A DNA stretch of 64,000 nucleotides from Candidatus Rhodoferax bjergmarkensis (GCA_016708345.1 JADJFX010000019.1:1-64000); one strand, 5' to 3'. Shown: positions 54,101 to 61,671, counted from the stretch's first letter. Notes: generated by a model from the sequence alone, not told the origin. Made by a program: numbers and translations.

Positions 54101-55277
54101 CAAAAATGTGGGCAGTGGCAACAAAACGGTGACAGTGGGCGCAGTCACTGTGGGTGATGGCGTGAACAACGGCAACTACAAAGTGAGCTACGTTGACAAC
54201 ACGACCAGCACCATCAATTTGCGCCCTGTGTCGTCCTGGGTCGGGCCGGCCACCGGTTTGTGGAGCAATGCCGCCAACTGGGATGCGCTGCCTGATGCTG
54301 CCAACGTGCTGGCGGTGTCGATACCCTCTGGCGCGAATGTGGTTTTTGACGCCGCCACCGGAAGCACCAGTTTGCAATCCATTACCAGTGCGGGCAACTT
54401 GGGCCTGTCTGGCGGCAGTCTTTCTGTGAGTGGTAGCGTGAACACACAGCAATTCAGTCAAACAGGTGGGGTACTCAGTGGTGCGGGCACTTTGCGTGTG
54501 ACGGATAGCTTCAGCCAGTCCGGTGGCAGCGTGGTCATGGGTGGCAAGGTGAGCGTCAACCAAAGCAGCGGCAGTTTGACCATGAGCGCTGTCAGCACGC
54601 CTGCCGTTGAACTGTCGGCGGTGAATGGCGACATCAATTTCACCAACGTGGGGGTGGTTGACATTCAGGGCATCAAGACAAACAGCGGCAATATCACCGT
54701 GAACAACACGGGAGGCATCAGTACCTCGGGGCTCGTCGTGACCAACAATGGCAAGGTGTTCATGACGGCCAACAGTCCCCTGACCATTGGCTCGGCGGGT
54801 GTTTCGGCCAGTGGAGACATTGTGTTGACGGCCACCAATCTGACCAGCCCCGGTGACATGAAGCTCAACGGCCCGCTTCGCTCCAGTGGTGGCGGGGTTG
54901 CTTTGACGGCAGCCAATAACCTGGAGCAAAACAGTGTGATCAAGGCAGCCAACAGCATCCAGGTGAGCGCGGGGGGGGCCATTACTTACGGCCCGCTGGC
55001 TTCCAGTGAGGGCAGTTCGGTGCAGTACACCCAGGGCGGTGGGCTGGTAACGCCTCCATCGGGTGGGTTGCCGGTGGTGCGACCCACGGGCACCGTCCCG
55101 GTGGCGCAAACTCACGCGCTGGTGGAGCTGTTTAACGCTACGGCAGATGTGTCAGGCAACCTCGAAAACAAGCTCGATGAAATCGTGACGGACCATGGTT
55201 CTGACGACGTTGATCCGAAAAAATCCAAGAAAGACAAAGACGCCGTGGTGGTGGAGGGCGAAACATGTACAGAATGA
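48156..55277 (+). CDS. TpsA-type filamentous adhesin (two-partner secretion)
   Basis: 2373 residues. N-terminal extended signal peptide region (SLNHIYRTVWNQALGAMVAV) then a signal peptide ending near PQARA; TPS domain with NPNGAVAVHG, NWQSFSIPAGNTTYFQQPNA and INRVVTNTPSQIFGTLGSNG. A long Ser/Thr/Gly-rich beta-helix follows (about 350-1490), then six YDG-type repeats (about 1505-2020), then a short beta-helix tail and a Lys-rich end (SKKDKDAVVVEGETCTE). It should be exported by the TpsB protein encoded downstream and form a surface fibre for adhesion or biofilm. DNA 48876-48927 is an in-frame dispersed repeat copy. Last 13 nt overlap the FecR gene. Confidence 0.9.
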   Translation: MSSHSSLNHIYRTVWNQALGAMVAVAEISSGRGRSGGASKRSRLACKHDLQALKALGLLSLGIALAWGAMVPQARANPNGAVAVHGQANMVSQGKQLTVTTQNGAGTNHSAINWQSFSIPAGNTTYFQQPNALSTVINRVVTNTPSQIFGTLGSNGHLVLVNQSGIAVGAGALVDTAGFTASTLRMSDADALAGRLRFGDGSAGAGLSVQGSILARSGDVVLLGSSVETGKDALVQTPNGATILVAGSAVSISARGLEGINFEVQAPTDAAVNLGTLKGDAIGIFAGTLKHSGAIQATRASLEGGKVVLKASGDAVVEGSGRVDATSTKGQGGRIEVLGHRVAVTDKAVLDTSGATGGGTVLVGGDYQGKSVAVPNAQMTYLGPNAELRADATDQGHGGKVIVWADNAARAFGKISARGGEQGGNGGFVETSGKNHLDVGRLSVDTSAVQGSAGTWLLDPTNVYIAADQATANAAGMAGSDTSIDTTGPTLFQTGGTPTDSLLLKATLETALASNNVEVNTSSPGGGFGNITVSSPVTWASAHTLKLNAASSITVNNSVSGLNGTLSLQSGGSISNNSGAGLMHVDKLEARASSGITLQGLNQISNLAANSFGGSVLVEAAAPGGLTIDTVGSTSGLSGYGSVTIKQYNAGDITVKKNVSSGMAGAVTLGVESGSGGIKLADSGAVTLSGLISGVSLYTNGGSIQQDAELTVSGALSMTTKSTTGDITLDNAANDFTGTVTVPSTGAGAVVLKDVNALTLGAMSNMAGLSVTAGSGLTVSGAITASSGNISLTASGLNQLLTISQPVEATNGDVSYTADNLTHTASTTTASSAGHFSEIKPFSAATRIELAGAAPDAAGTLGLSTGDVDYFYTPLLKIGNLSNTGGIQLKSALTPTHYGSMSLINGGTIGQDAGSKLTITNLNADGSAGVTLMETSGNAVTNLAGRSVSGDFQFKSSAALNLGTVDILTGINAGTRDVTLQSGGDITDSSGNAAITANILTLQAGGKIDLNTGSSVNVFNAANSGGNIHFSNLKPLTVGSVAHVGAGDTKIENTGNIALGTIDGGGALVLLRANGGNITDNNSSADNVFNASRIDFNDASTSNPGGVGTLADSIEVYHATGATLVSATAKNGGIYLQKTSGTGLLDLQGITHDGTSSHDIDIQSNTGIVNNSGFVTAGTNNGNVLLQSSGTGGIAVNSDINKGGSGTLTLRSTGASQNITLAGNVSANSGNMVIESASDVVGGASNKTLSGQNLTMVAGGVINFDSAASKDSKLQVPGTTSLTASGGYIVADNATNEFGGIVSVSSGTNVKLVDKDAITLGSLSHTGNLSVTAGGAVTGSGVIGGAGYASVTAKGGINLSGGNTAASVILNNTDTGSIVYKASRASGLSVGAVTNTAPSAGDITVSNSTGNVSLTGAISAAAPGSVITIATAGNFVNSVGASALTPGTGGKWLVYSTDPALDTPGGLVNAFKHYNQTFTGVAYAGPGVGNGLLYSLAPIVLPTLTAVTKTYDGTVTVDTSDIPLTATGINGDAVTLAAASASFNDKNVGLGTTVTASGITVASAVNGAVAVYGYGVFPSTAANTGSSITTKAVTLTAPVVSKVYDGGVAYTTTAGDLTALASALASGDSVSAASMVYTDKNAGAGSKTVNLTSATVVDGNGGSNYSVTLAGNTTSTISPKPLTATLSAPGKVYDGTATAAPTMTITGGLVGSETVVASASANFNTKDVLTANLVTVHTTVLQDGTNGGLASNYSLPVGQTVAATITPAGLDVRANSAVKTYDGVAYSGGNGVTYTGFVGGETATVLGGALTYGGTSQGAIDAGSYTIVPGGLSSSNYAISYLSGPLTINAAPLSAISLSGSRPYDGTKDVAANIFTLSGLVAGQDLKLSGVGTIADKNVGDNKPVTLGTLQLGDGTKGLAKNYTFTGGTQTVSITPANLAVSTKDVTKIYDGTLKAVGVPVVSSGTLFSGDLLSAGVFAFTDKNVGSGNKTVTVGAVTVGDGVNNGNYKVSYVDNTTSTINLRPVSSWVGPATGLWSNAANWDALPDAANVLAVSIPSGANVVFDAATGSTSLQSITSAGNLGLSGGSLSVSGSVNTQQFSQTGGVLSGAGTLRVTDSFSQSGGSVVMGGKVSVNQSSGSLTMSAVSTPAVELSAVNGDINFTNVGVVDIQGIKTNSGNITVNNTGGISTSGLVVTNNGKVFMTANSPLTIGSAGVSASGDIVLTATNLTSPGDMKLNGPLRSSGGGVALTAANNLEQNSVIKAANSIQVSAGGAITYGPLASSEGSSVQYTQGGGLVTPPSGGLPVVRPTGTVPVAQTHALVELFNATADVSGNLENKLDEIVTDHGSDDVDPKKSKKDKDAVVVEGETCTE
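48876..48927 (+). repeat. Dispersed repeat copy inside the adhesin gene
   Basis: GCTACTATTTTGGTAGCTGG, TAGCGCAGTTTCCATAAGCG, CAAGAGGCC. Encodes ATILVAGSAVSISARGL in the TPS-proximal beta-helix. Confidence 0.6.
52674..54220 (+). repeat. Six YDG-type protein repeats in the adhesin
   Basis: Each unit begins K.YDG (VTKTYDGT, VSKVYDGG, PGKVYDGT, AVKTYDGV, SRPYDGTK, VTKIYDGT) and most contain a DKNVG or DKNAG turn, 70-110 residues apart. YDG/MBG domains are stalk modules of large adhesins; unit number may vary between strains. Confidence 0.85.
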
Positions 55278-56596
55278 TCAAACGCACTCTGGGTGCCATG
55301 CTTTTGGGCGTGTCTGCATTGGCAATGGCACAGCCAGCGGGCGAGGTTGAATTCTCCCGGGGCGTTGGCTTTGCACAGTCGCCAGGCCAGTTGCCGCGCA
55401 CCTTGGGCAAAGGTTTGCCCCTGAAGGAGGGTGACCGGCTGACGACGGCGCAAGGGGCGGCGGCCATCATCAAGCTGCAAGACGGTACCCGCATGACACT
55501 GCGACCCAACTCGGAAATGATCGTTCAGCAGTACCAGTTCAAGGAGGGGTCGAGCGACAACAGCATGGTGATGCAACTGCTGCGCGGTGGCTTTCGCGCC
55601 ATCACTGGCTTGATTTCGAAAAATTCACCCAATGCAGCCAGGGTGCAAACCTCGACCTCCACCATTGGCATTCGCGGCACTGATTTTGATGCCCGCATTT
55701 GTACGAATGATTGCAAGGCCGAGGCCGCCAATGTGAGTGAAGTCGCGCGGCCCAATGCGGTGCAGGCCAGTGCCCGGTTGGTGCAGGCCAAGGGAGACAT
55801 CAGCGCCAGCGATGGCACCGGGGCCAAGCGCAAACTCTACGACGGTGGCAGCGTTTATGCCGGTGAAACAGTTGAGCTGGGCGCAGGTGCCAGGGGCGTT
55901 CTGGCGTTTCGGGATGACTCCCGGCTCACCCTGGGTTCCAGCACCCGCTTCAAGGTGGACAGTTTTGTATTTGATGACAAAAATCCGACCGAGGGGCGCT
56001 TTTTGGTCTCGCTCCTGCGTGGCTCTCTGCGCGCTCTGACTGGCTTGATTGGCAAGGCGAACAACCGCAATGTCAGCTTCTCCACCCCGACTTCCACCAT
56101 TGGCATCCGCGGCACCGGGCTTGATATGGATTGTGGCTCGGGTGAAAGCTGTAACGTCTTTACCTGGCAGGGCACCATTGAAGTATTGCCGATCGGAAAA
56201 ACCGTTTTTCAAACTCTCCATGCCGGTCAGGGTCTGGTGGTGGGTCCCTCCACAACGCAGCCTTTGACCGCTCCCACGCTGGAAAATCTGCCCAGGCCCG
56301 ACACGGTGCCGGTCAATCTTCCGCAGCTGTTCTCCAGTGGCGGCGTCTCAGGCGAGGATGAAGGCTTGTTTGTGTTTGTACGCGATGGTCACATTGACAT
56401 CACGTCCGGCCGTGAGACCCTGCATCTGGGGCGCGGTGAAACCGGATTTGCCGGGGACGACGGGCGTACCGGGCGTCCGGCTGACACCCCCTTGTTCATC
56501 CAGTTTGACCGTGTGCCAATGCCCAACAGCTCCAACCCCAGGCTGGCCAGTGTCATCGGGGAGATCACCCCTCAAACCCGCAACCAATGTCGCTAG
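55265..56596 (+). CDS. Secreted protein with two FecR domains
   Basis: 443 residues with signal peptide (GAMLLGVSALAMA). Two FecR domains: about 45-150 (EGDRLTTAQGAAAIIKLQDG, STIGIRGTDFDARIC) and about 175-290 (GGSVYAGETVELGAGARGVL, STIGIRGTGLDMDC). Each ends in the STIGIRGT motif. No sigma-factor or TonB receptor gene is near. Its place between tpsA and tpsB suggests a role in surface display or assembly of the adhesin; this is inference. Confidence 0.85.
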   Translation: MYRMIKRTLGAMLLGVSALAMAQPAGEVEFSRGVGFAQSPGQLPRTLGKGLPLKEGDRLTTAQGAAAIIKLQDGTRMTLRPNSEMIVQQYQFKEGSSDNSMVMQLLRGGFRAITGLISKNSPNAARVQTSTSTIGIRGTDFDARICTNDCKAEAANVSEVARPNAVQASARLVQAKGDISASDGTGAKRKLYDGGSVYAGETVELGAGARGVLAFRDDSRLTLGSSTRFKVDSFVFDDKNPTEGRFLVSLLRGSLRALTGLIGKANNRNVSFSTPTSTIGIRGTGLDMDCGSGESCNVFTWQGTIEVLPIGKTVFQTLHAGQGLVVGPSTTQPLTAPTLENLPRPDTVPVNLPQLFSSGGVSGEDEGLFVFVRDGHIDITSGRETLHLGRGETGFAGDDGRTGRPADTPLFIQFDRVPMPNSSNPRLASVIGEITPQTRNQCR

Positions 56597-56610
56597 GGAT
56601 GGTGTTGTTC

Positions 56611-58242
56611 ATGCCAAATTCAATTAAAAATATGCGTGCCGTTGTGGGCCGTCAAAGCGTTGCCGGACTCGGTCTGGCCGGCTTAACTTTGCTGGGGATG
56701 GCCAGCGCTACAGCGCAAACCCCGATGCCGCAGGCCACCGGTGCCACCACCGAGTTCAAGATCAGTGGTTTTGAACTGACCGGCGACATTCCGCTCAAGT
56801 CGGAAGATACGACGCGGGTGCTGGCCCCCTTCATTGGCCCACAGGGCACTTTGCTGACCTTGCAGCAGGCCAGCAGTGCTTTGGAAGCGGAACTCAGTGC
56901 CAAGGGTTTTTCTCTGCACCGGGTCGCCTTGCCGCCGCAGGAGGTGGGTTCCAAAGTGACCTTGAACATCGTTAAGTTTGTCATCGGAAAAGTCACCATT
57001 GAAGGGGCCTCGCGCTACAGCGAAGCCAATATACGTGCCAGCGTGCCGGAGCTGAAAGAAGGCGAAGCACCGAATTTCAAGGTGCTGGCGGTCCAGACTG
57101 CTATTGCCAATGAGGGTGCGGGCAAACAAATCCAGATCTCGCTCAAAGAGGCTGCACAGGAGGACAAGATTGATGTCAAGGTGCTGGTCAAAGAGGCCAA
57201 GCCTTGGAACTTTTCAGCCAGTCTGTCCAACACAGGGTCAGAGGCGACCGGTCAGGACCGGCTCTCGCTGGTGGGCGGTCACTCCAATGTTTGGGGCCGG
57301 GATCATCAGTTTTCAGGCGCTTACACCACTTCGGTCGAGCGCGCGAAGGATGTTACCCAGCTGGGCCTGAATTACCGCATTCCGCTGTATGCCGTGGGTG
57401 GTGTGGTGGGCCTCAGCCACACCCGCTCCGATGTGGTGGGCAGTTTTGGTGCCTTTAGCAGCACCGGAGCCGGGCAGACCTTTGGCGTGAACTACAGCCA
57501 CTACCTGCCCCCCGCTGGCGGGCAGCGCAGCTACCTCACGCTGGCGCTGGACGACAAATTGTTCAAAATTGCCAAGATCAACGACGTGCCGGTACCCGGA
57601 CAACTTGATCGCCGCAGTCGTCCGGTCACTTTGGGTTACACCAAGCGGGTGGAGTCCGACAGGGCGGTGTGGGGCTATAACGCAGAGCTGGCATTGAACC
57701 TGCCAGGCGGCAGCGGCAATGACCTGGCTGCGTACCGGACGGAAGATACCCGCGTGCAGAGGGTAGACTGGCGCGCCCTGCGCGGGGCCGGCAATTATTC
57801 CGTATTGCGCCCTTCGGGCTGGTTGTGGAGTGTGCGCGGGCAGTTCCAATACAGCCCGGATGCCTTGATTTCGGGTGAACAATTCGGTTTGGGCGGTGCT
57901 GCGTCAGTACGCGGCACCGGTGAGCGTGTGCTGGCAGGTGACAAAGGTTTGTTCGCCTCGGCCGAGCTGAGCACGCCTGAACTGCGCACGGGTTTGCGCC
58001 TGTTTGGCTTCATGGATACGGGCTGGTTGAACAACAATGGCGGCGGTGTTGTGCCAACCAAGCCGGAGTCCGATCAATTGATCAGCGGCGGCTTGGGCGT
58101 GCGCTACGGCGCAGGCCTTTACAATTTTTCGATGGAGTGGGGGCGTTTGGTGGTTGGCAGTGTGGTGCCCGTCACGGTTGGCTCCAACATCCCCCAAGCG
58201 GGGGACGAAAAAGTCCATCTTAATTTTTCAGCACGGTTTTAA
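56611..58242 (+). CDS. TpsB-type outer-membrane transporter (ShlB/FhaC/HecB family)
   Basis: About 543 residues from ATG 56611 (ATG 56587 is in frame but 8 codons before the signal peptide). Signal peptide near AGLTLLGMASATAQ. Two POTRA domains (about 45-190: FELTGDIPLKSEDTTRVLAP, GKVTIEGASRYSEANIRASV), then a 16-strand barrel with loop-6 motif AASVRGTGERVLAGDKG. It exports the TpsA adhesin across the outer membrane. Overlaps or abuts the FecR gene, so the three genes are one operon. Confidence 0.9.
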   Translation: MPNSIKNMRAVVGRQSVAGLGLAGLTLLGMASATAQTPMPQATGATTEFKISGFELTGDIPLKSEDTTRVLAPFIGPQGTLLTLQQASSALEAELSAKGFSLHRVALPPQEVGSKVTLNIVKFVIGKVTIEGASRYSEANIRASVPELKEGEAPNFKVLAVQTAIANEGAGKQIQISLKEAAQEDKIDVKVLVKEAKPWNFSASLSNTGSEATGQDRLSLVGGHSNVWGRDHQFSGAYTTSVERAKDVTQLGLNYRIPLYAVGGVVGLSHTRSDVVGSFGAFSSTGAGQTFGVNYSHYLPPAGGQRSYLTLALDDKLFKIAKINDVPVPGQLDRRSRPVTLGYTKRVESDRAVWGYNAELALNLPGGSGNDLAAYRTEDTRVQRVDWRALRGAGNYSVLRPSGWLWSVRGQFQYSPDALISGEQFGLGGAASVRGTGERVLAGDKGLFASAELSTPELRTGLRLFGFMDTGWLNNNGGGVVPTKPESDQLISGGLGVRYGAGLYNFSMEWGRLVVGSVVPVTVGSNIPQAGDEKVHLNFSARF

Positions 58243-58257
58243 CTCGGGTTTCAACAC

Positions 58258-58671
58258 ATGGCCGGTTTGCAAGCAGGCGCTCCAACGCCGCAGTCCATCA
58301 CAGTTCACAACCAGTCCAAAATTTTGGAAATCAGCTTTTCTGATGGGTCCGAATTTCGAATTCCGTTTGAGCTGATGCGGGTGTATTCACCGTCGGCCGA
58401 GGTGCAAGGCCACGGGCCGGGTCAGGCGGTCTTGCAAACGGGCAAGCGGCAGGTGACTTTGAATGCGCTGGAGCCGGTGGGCAACTACGCGGTGCAGCCC
58501 TTCTTTTCAGACGGGCACGATACGGGCATTTTTTCGTGGGACTATCTCTATTTTCTGGGCTCTGAGCAAGAAAAATTATGGGCTGACTACACCGCCCGTT
58601 TGGACGCCGCCGGTGTGCAGCGTGATGCGCCTATGCCGGGCAAAGGTGCCGGCAGTTGCGCCAGTCATTAA
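58258..58671 (+). CDS. DUF971-family protein
   Basis: 137 residues. SITVHNQSKILEISFSDGSE, FRIPFELMRVYSPSAEVQGH, TGIFSWDYLYFLG match DUF971, the N-terminal domain of gamma-butyrobetaine hydroxylase as a stand-alone protein. In many relatives, as I recall, it precedes ubiE; ubiE is not next here. Starts 15 nt after tpsB, so it may be read through. Confidence 0.85.
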   Translation: MAGLQAGAPTPQSITVHNQSKILEISFSDGSEFRIPFELMRVYSPSAEVQGHGPGQAVLQTGKRQVTLNALEPVGNYAVQPFFSDGHDTGIFSWDYLYFLGSEQEKLWADYTARLDAAGVQRDAPMPGKGAGSCASH

Positions 58672-58800
58672 GCCTTCATTCGCGAGCCGCTGGTGACAAT
58701 TTATTACAGGTCTTTGCAATCCGTTCGTCGTGCCTGACGGCGCGTGCACGCGTTGCAGGTCGATGGGAACTTTTCCATACTTTTATTCACTAAGGAATTG

Positions 58801-59154
58801 ATGATGAAAATGCAAGCTTTGATCACCGCCCTGGTTTTTGCAGTCAGCGGTACTGCTTTCGCTCAAACTTCGCAAACCGCCAGAGACCCTGCGGCAACAC
58901 CGCGTCTGGACCAGCGGCAGGCCAACCAGGAAAAACGCATTGAGCAGGGTGTTGCATCGGGTCAGTTGACGGAAAAAGAAGCCGCGCGGATGGAAAAACG
59001 CGAAGACAAGCTGTAGGCGGACAAACAAGCCGCCAAGGCTGATGGCAAGGTCACAGCGCAAGAGCGCAAGCAACTGCACCACGAGGCCAATCGCGACAGC
59101 CGGGCCATCTTCCGCCAAAAGCATGACCGCCAGCATGCACCGAATGCCAAGTAA
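58801..59154 (+). pseudogene. Small secreted Lys/Gln-rich protein with in-frame TAG
   Basis: From ATG 58801 a signal peptide (ALITALVFAVSGTAFAQ) and DQRQANQEKRIEQGVASGQL, EKEAARMEKREDKL lead to a TAG at 59014-59016. The same frame continues without break as ADKQAAKADGKVTAQERKQL, then HHEANRDSRAIFRQKHDRQH to TAA at 59152. The pattern EDKL-x-ADKQAAKADG implies an original Gln (CAG) at the TAG. Thus a nonsense mutation, or a sequence error, in an ~117-residue protein. Function unknown. Confidence 0.7.
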
Positions 59155-59171
59155 ATCGACAGCATTGAATC

Positions 59172-59205
59172 AAAAAGGGCCGCAGCATTAGTTGCGGCCC
59201 TTTTT
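59172..59205. terminator. Bidirectional Rho-independent terminator
   Basis: AAAAAGGGCCGCA and TGCGGCCCTTTTT form a strong stem with flanking A and T runs, between convergent genes ending at 59154 and 59224. Confidence 0.9.
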
Positions 59206-59223
59206 ATTTGAGGGGTTTCAAAT

Positions 59224-60297
59224 TCAGGCGGCAGTGGCTGTGCGTGCCTTGTCGGCTTCAGACGTAAACGAGTCGGCAAAAAACTCATCTTCCGGTAAGC
59301 CCGCTTGGGTGTAATCCCTTTTGGCGGACTCCACCACAATCGGGGCACCGCAGGCATACACCTGATGGCCGCTCAGGTCGGGCAGGTCTTGCAGCACCGC
59401 TTGGTGCACAAAGCCGGTGCGCCCGGTCCAGCCATCCTCGGCGAGCGCGTCCGACACCACCGGCACGTAGCGCAAATGCGGCATCTCGGCCAGTTTGGCC
59501 TGTACCCACGGGTCCATGTACAAGTCCGCCGGCCGCCGACCACCCCAGTACAGGGTAGCGGGGCGCGTGATGCCTTTGGCTTGCATGTGTTCAATGAGCG
59601 CCTTGAGCGGCGCGAAGCCGGTGCCGCTGGCCAGCAACACCATCGGCTTGGTGCTGTCTTCGCGCAGGAAAAAGCTGCCGAACGGACCTTCCAAGCGCAA
59701 AATTTCCTTCTCCTTCATGTCGGTGAAAACATGGTCGGTGAACTTGCCCCCCGGCATGTGGCGAATGTGCAGTTCCAGAAAAGTCGCACCATGTGAGGCT
59801 GCATCAGGCGCATTCGCCATCGAGTAACTGCGCCGGCTGCCGTCGCGCAGGATGATCTCCACATACTGGCCGGCGTGGTAGCGAAAATTGTCATTGGCCG
59901 GCAATTGCAGGGTGAGCTGCATCACATCGGGTGATTTTTTTCCCATCGACGTGACGCGGGCTGGCATTCGCTTGACGGCAAAGGCATCGGCGGATGTGAC
60001 CTGCCGCGACTCCAGTACCACATTGCTGTGGGGCACGCCACAGCAGGTCAGGATAAAACCAGCCGCTTCTTCTGCCTCGCTCAGCGCAGTTGCGGTGTGT
60101 GTGCCATGAACCACGGTGCCGGTCAGTTTCTTGCACTTGCACGAACCGCAGGCACCGTCTTTGCAGCCGTAGGGCAGACCAATGTTCTGGCGAATACCAG
60201 CAGCCAAAATGGTTTCACCGGGCATGGCCGAGAAAGATCGCTCACTGGGTTTGACGCTAATTTGAAAGTCTGGGGCGGCGGTTTCGCAGCTCGTCAT
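59224..60297 (-). CDS. 2Fe-2S ferredoxin-NAD(P)H reductase (CDP-6-deoxyglucoseen reductase-like)
   Basis: 357 residues from ATG 60297 (AAGGA about 9 nt upstream); upstream codons are open to 60375. Plant-type [2Fe-2S] domain with YGCKDGACGSCKC and a later LTCCG, then an FNR module: RSYSMANAP (flavin), VLLASGTGFAPLKALIEHMQ (nucleotide), VYACGAPIVVE. Layout ferredoxin-FAD-NAD equals phenol hydroxylase P5/AscD reductases. The electron acceptor is unknown. Confidence 0.88.
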   Translation of the reverse strand: MTSCETAAPDFQISVKPSERSFSAMPGETILAAGIRQNIGLPYGCKDGACGSCKCKKLTGTVVHGTHTATALSEAEEAAGFILTCCGVPHSNVVLESRQVTSADAFAVKRMPARVTSMGKKSPDVMQLTLQLPANDNFRYHAGQYVEIILRDGSRRSYSMANAPDAASHGATFLELHIRHMPGGKFTDHVFTDMKEKEILRLEGPFGSFFLREDSTKPMVLLASGTGFAPLKALIEHMQAKGITRPATLYWGGRRPADLYMDPWVQAKLAEMPHLRYVPVVSDALAEDGWTGRTGFVHQAVLQDLPDLSGHQVYACGAPIVVESAKRDYTQAGLPEDEFFADSFTSEADKARTATAA

Positions 60298-60401
60298 GGT
60301 TTGGGTATCCTTGCGCATTGTTTTATTTTTACCAAGGCTCGATTTTGCCTTCAAACCAAACTCCTTTTTATGCACCCACGCCAGTTCGCAAGCGCACGCC
60401 T

Positions 60402-61307
60402 GTGGGTGCGTTGCCCGGGCGCTTTCGACGCCAGCGGGTCTTGATGGTGGGCTGTGGTGATGTGGGCCTGCGCGTGGTGCAGGCCTTGCCCGCTCGTGTG
60501 CGCGTGCTGGCCTTAACGGCCAGCGCCGATCGTGTGCCTGAGCTGCGCGTGCGCGGCATCACGCCCTTGGTCGGCAACCTGGACCTGCCCGCCACGTTGC
60601 GCCGGCTGGCTGGTTTGGCCCATTGCGTGGTGCATCTGGCACCGCCACCCGGCGAAGGCTCGCTGGACCCGCGCACACGTTCACTCCTGCGTGCCCTGCG
60701 TTTGCGTCAGCTCCCGCAAGCCCTGGTGTATGGCTCTACCAGTGGCGTGTACGGCGATTGTCAAGGTGCTGTTGCTATGGAAACAAGAGCTGCTCGCGCA
60801 CGTTCTGCAAGGGCCAGACGCCGAATTGATGCTGAAAAATCAATACGGTTGTTTGGCCGCGCAGCCAGGGTGCGTGTCAACATCTTGCGCATACCCGGCA
60901 TCTACGCGCCCAACCGCGAGGGTGGCACGCCGCGTGCGCGTCTGCTCAAAGGCACGCCGGTGCTGCAGGCGCAGGACGATGTTTACACCAACCACATTCA
61001 TGCCGACGATCTGGCGCGGGCCTGCCTTGCCGCGCTGTGGCGGGGGTGGCCCCAGCGTGTTTACAACATCAACGACGACACCTGCCTCAAGATGGGGGAT
61101 TATTTTGATCTGGCGGCTGACCTGTACGGCCTGCCGCCCCCGCCGCGCGTGACACGTGAGCAAGCCAACGCGCAGTTGCCTGCGATGCAGCTGAGTTTTA
61201 TGGGTGAATCCCGCCGCATGGACAACACCCGTATGAAGCGTGAACTGCGCCTGCGCCTGCGCTACCCCACGGTCGTTCAGGGCCTGATGCCGCTGGCTGG
61301 AGCTTGA
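60402..61307 (+). CDS. NAD(P)-dependent epimerase/dehydratase-like protein
   Basis: About 301 residues if GTG 60402 is used; the start is uncertain because the Rossmann strand RVLMVGCGDVGLRVVQ begins before the first ATG (60444) and the frame is open to 60318. Sequence VVHLAPPPGEGS, LVYGSTSGVYGDC, NILRIPGIYAP and INDDTCLKMGDYFDLAADLY show a short extended SDR related to nucleoside-diphosphate-sugar epimerases. The segment after GVYGDCQG is encoded by a dispersed repeat copy and reads METRAARARSARARRRIDAE. Confidence 0.78.
   Translation: MGALPGRFRRQRVLMVGCGDVGLRVVQALPARVRVLALTASADRVPELRVRGITPLVGNLDLPATLRRLAGLAHCVVHLAPPPGEGSLDPRTRSLLRALRLRQLPQALVYGSTSGVYGDCQGAVAMETRAARARSARARRRIDAEKSIRLFGRAARVRVNILRIPGIYAPNREGGTPRARLLKGTPVLQAQDDVYTNHIHADDLARACLAALWRGWPQRVYNINDDTCLKMGDYFDLAADLYGLPPPPRVTREQANAQLPAMQLSFMGESRRMDNTRMKRELRLRLRYPTVVQGLMPLAGA
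60770..60815 (+). repeat. Dispersed repeat copy inside the epimerase-like gene
   Basis: TTGCTATGGAAACAAGAGC, TGCTCGCGCACGTTCTGCAA, GGGCC. Same order as the intergenic copies at 33439 and 15181. Confidence 0.7.
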
Positions 61308-61501
61308 GTCACCATTGTTGATCACCAGCGTTTGGGCTTAACTTGGGTGGATTGCCCTGGAAATGAGTGCCGGAAATGCACCCTGCAAACCTTGTGCCCC
61401 CATTTTCCAAATCCATGCCCCCAAATGTGCCCCCTAAATCATTGGAACGTGGCACACTTATTTGGACGCTACCGCACGACAGAGGCAGGCGCTTCATAGG
61501 T

Positions 61502-61540
61502 AAAAAGAAAAAAGCCGCACAGTCGTTGAACTGTGCGGCC
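61502..61540 (-). terminator. Terminator of the tRNA-Leu gene
   Basis: Minus strand GCCGCACAG / CTGTGCGGC stem followed by TTTTTTCTTTTTA, 8 nt after the tRNA CCA end. The rest of 61308-61501 shows no feature I can name. Confidence 0.85.
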
Positions 61541-61547
61541 TTATCTG

Positions 61548-61632
61548 TGGTGCCCGGGGTCGGAATCGAACCGACACTTCTTTCGAAAACAGATTTTGAG
61601 TCTGTCGCGTCTACCAATTTCGCCACCCGGGC
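61548..61632 (-). tRNA. tRNA-Leu (anticodon CAA)
   Basis: Minus-strand class II tRNA: acceptor GCCCGGG / CCCGGGC, D-arm TGGCGAAATTGGTAGACGCG, anticodon arm ACAGACTCAAAATCTGT with CAA, short variable stem, T-arm GTCGGTTCGATTCCGAC, encoded CCA. Confidence 0.95.
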
Positions 61633-61671
61633 TGAATTAATGTGAGCCGCGATTATGGCACAGTGTGGGCT

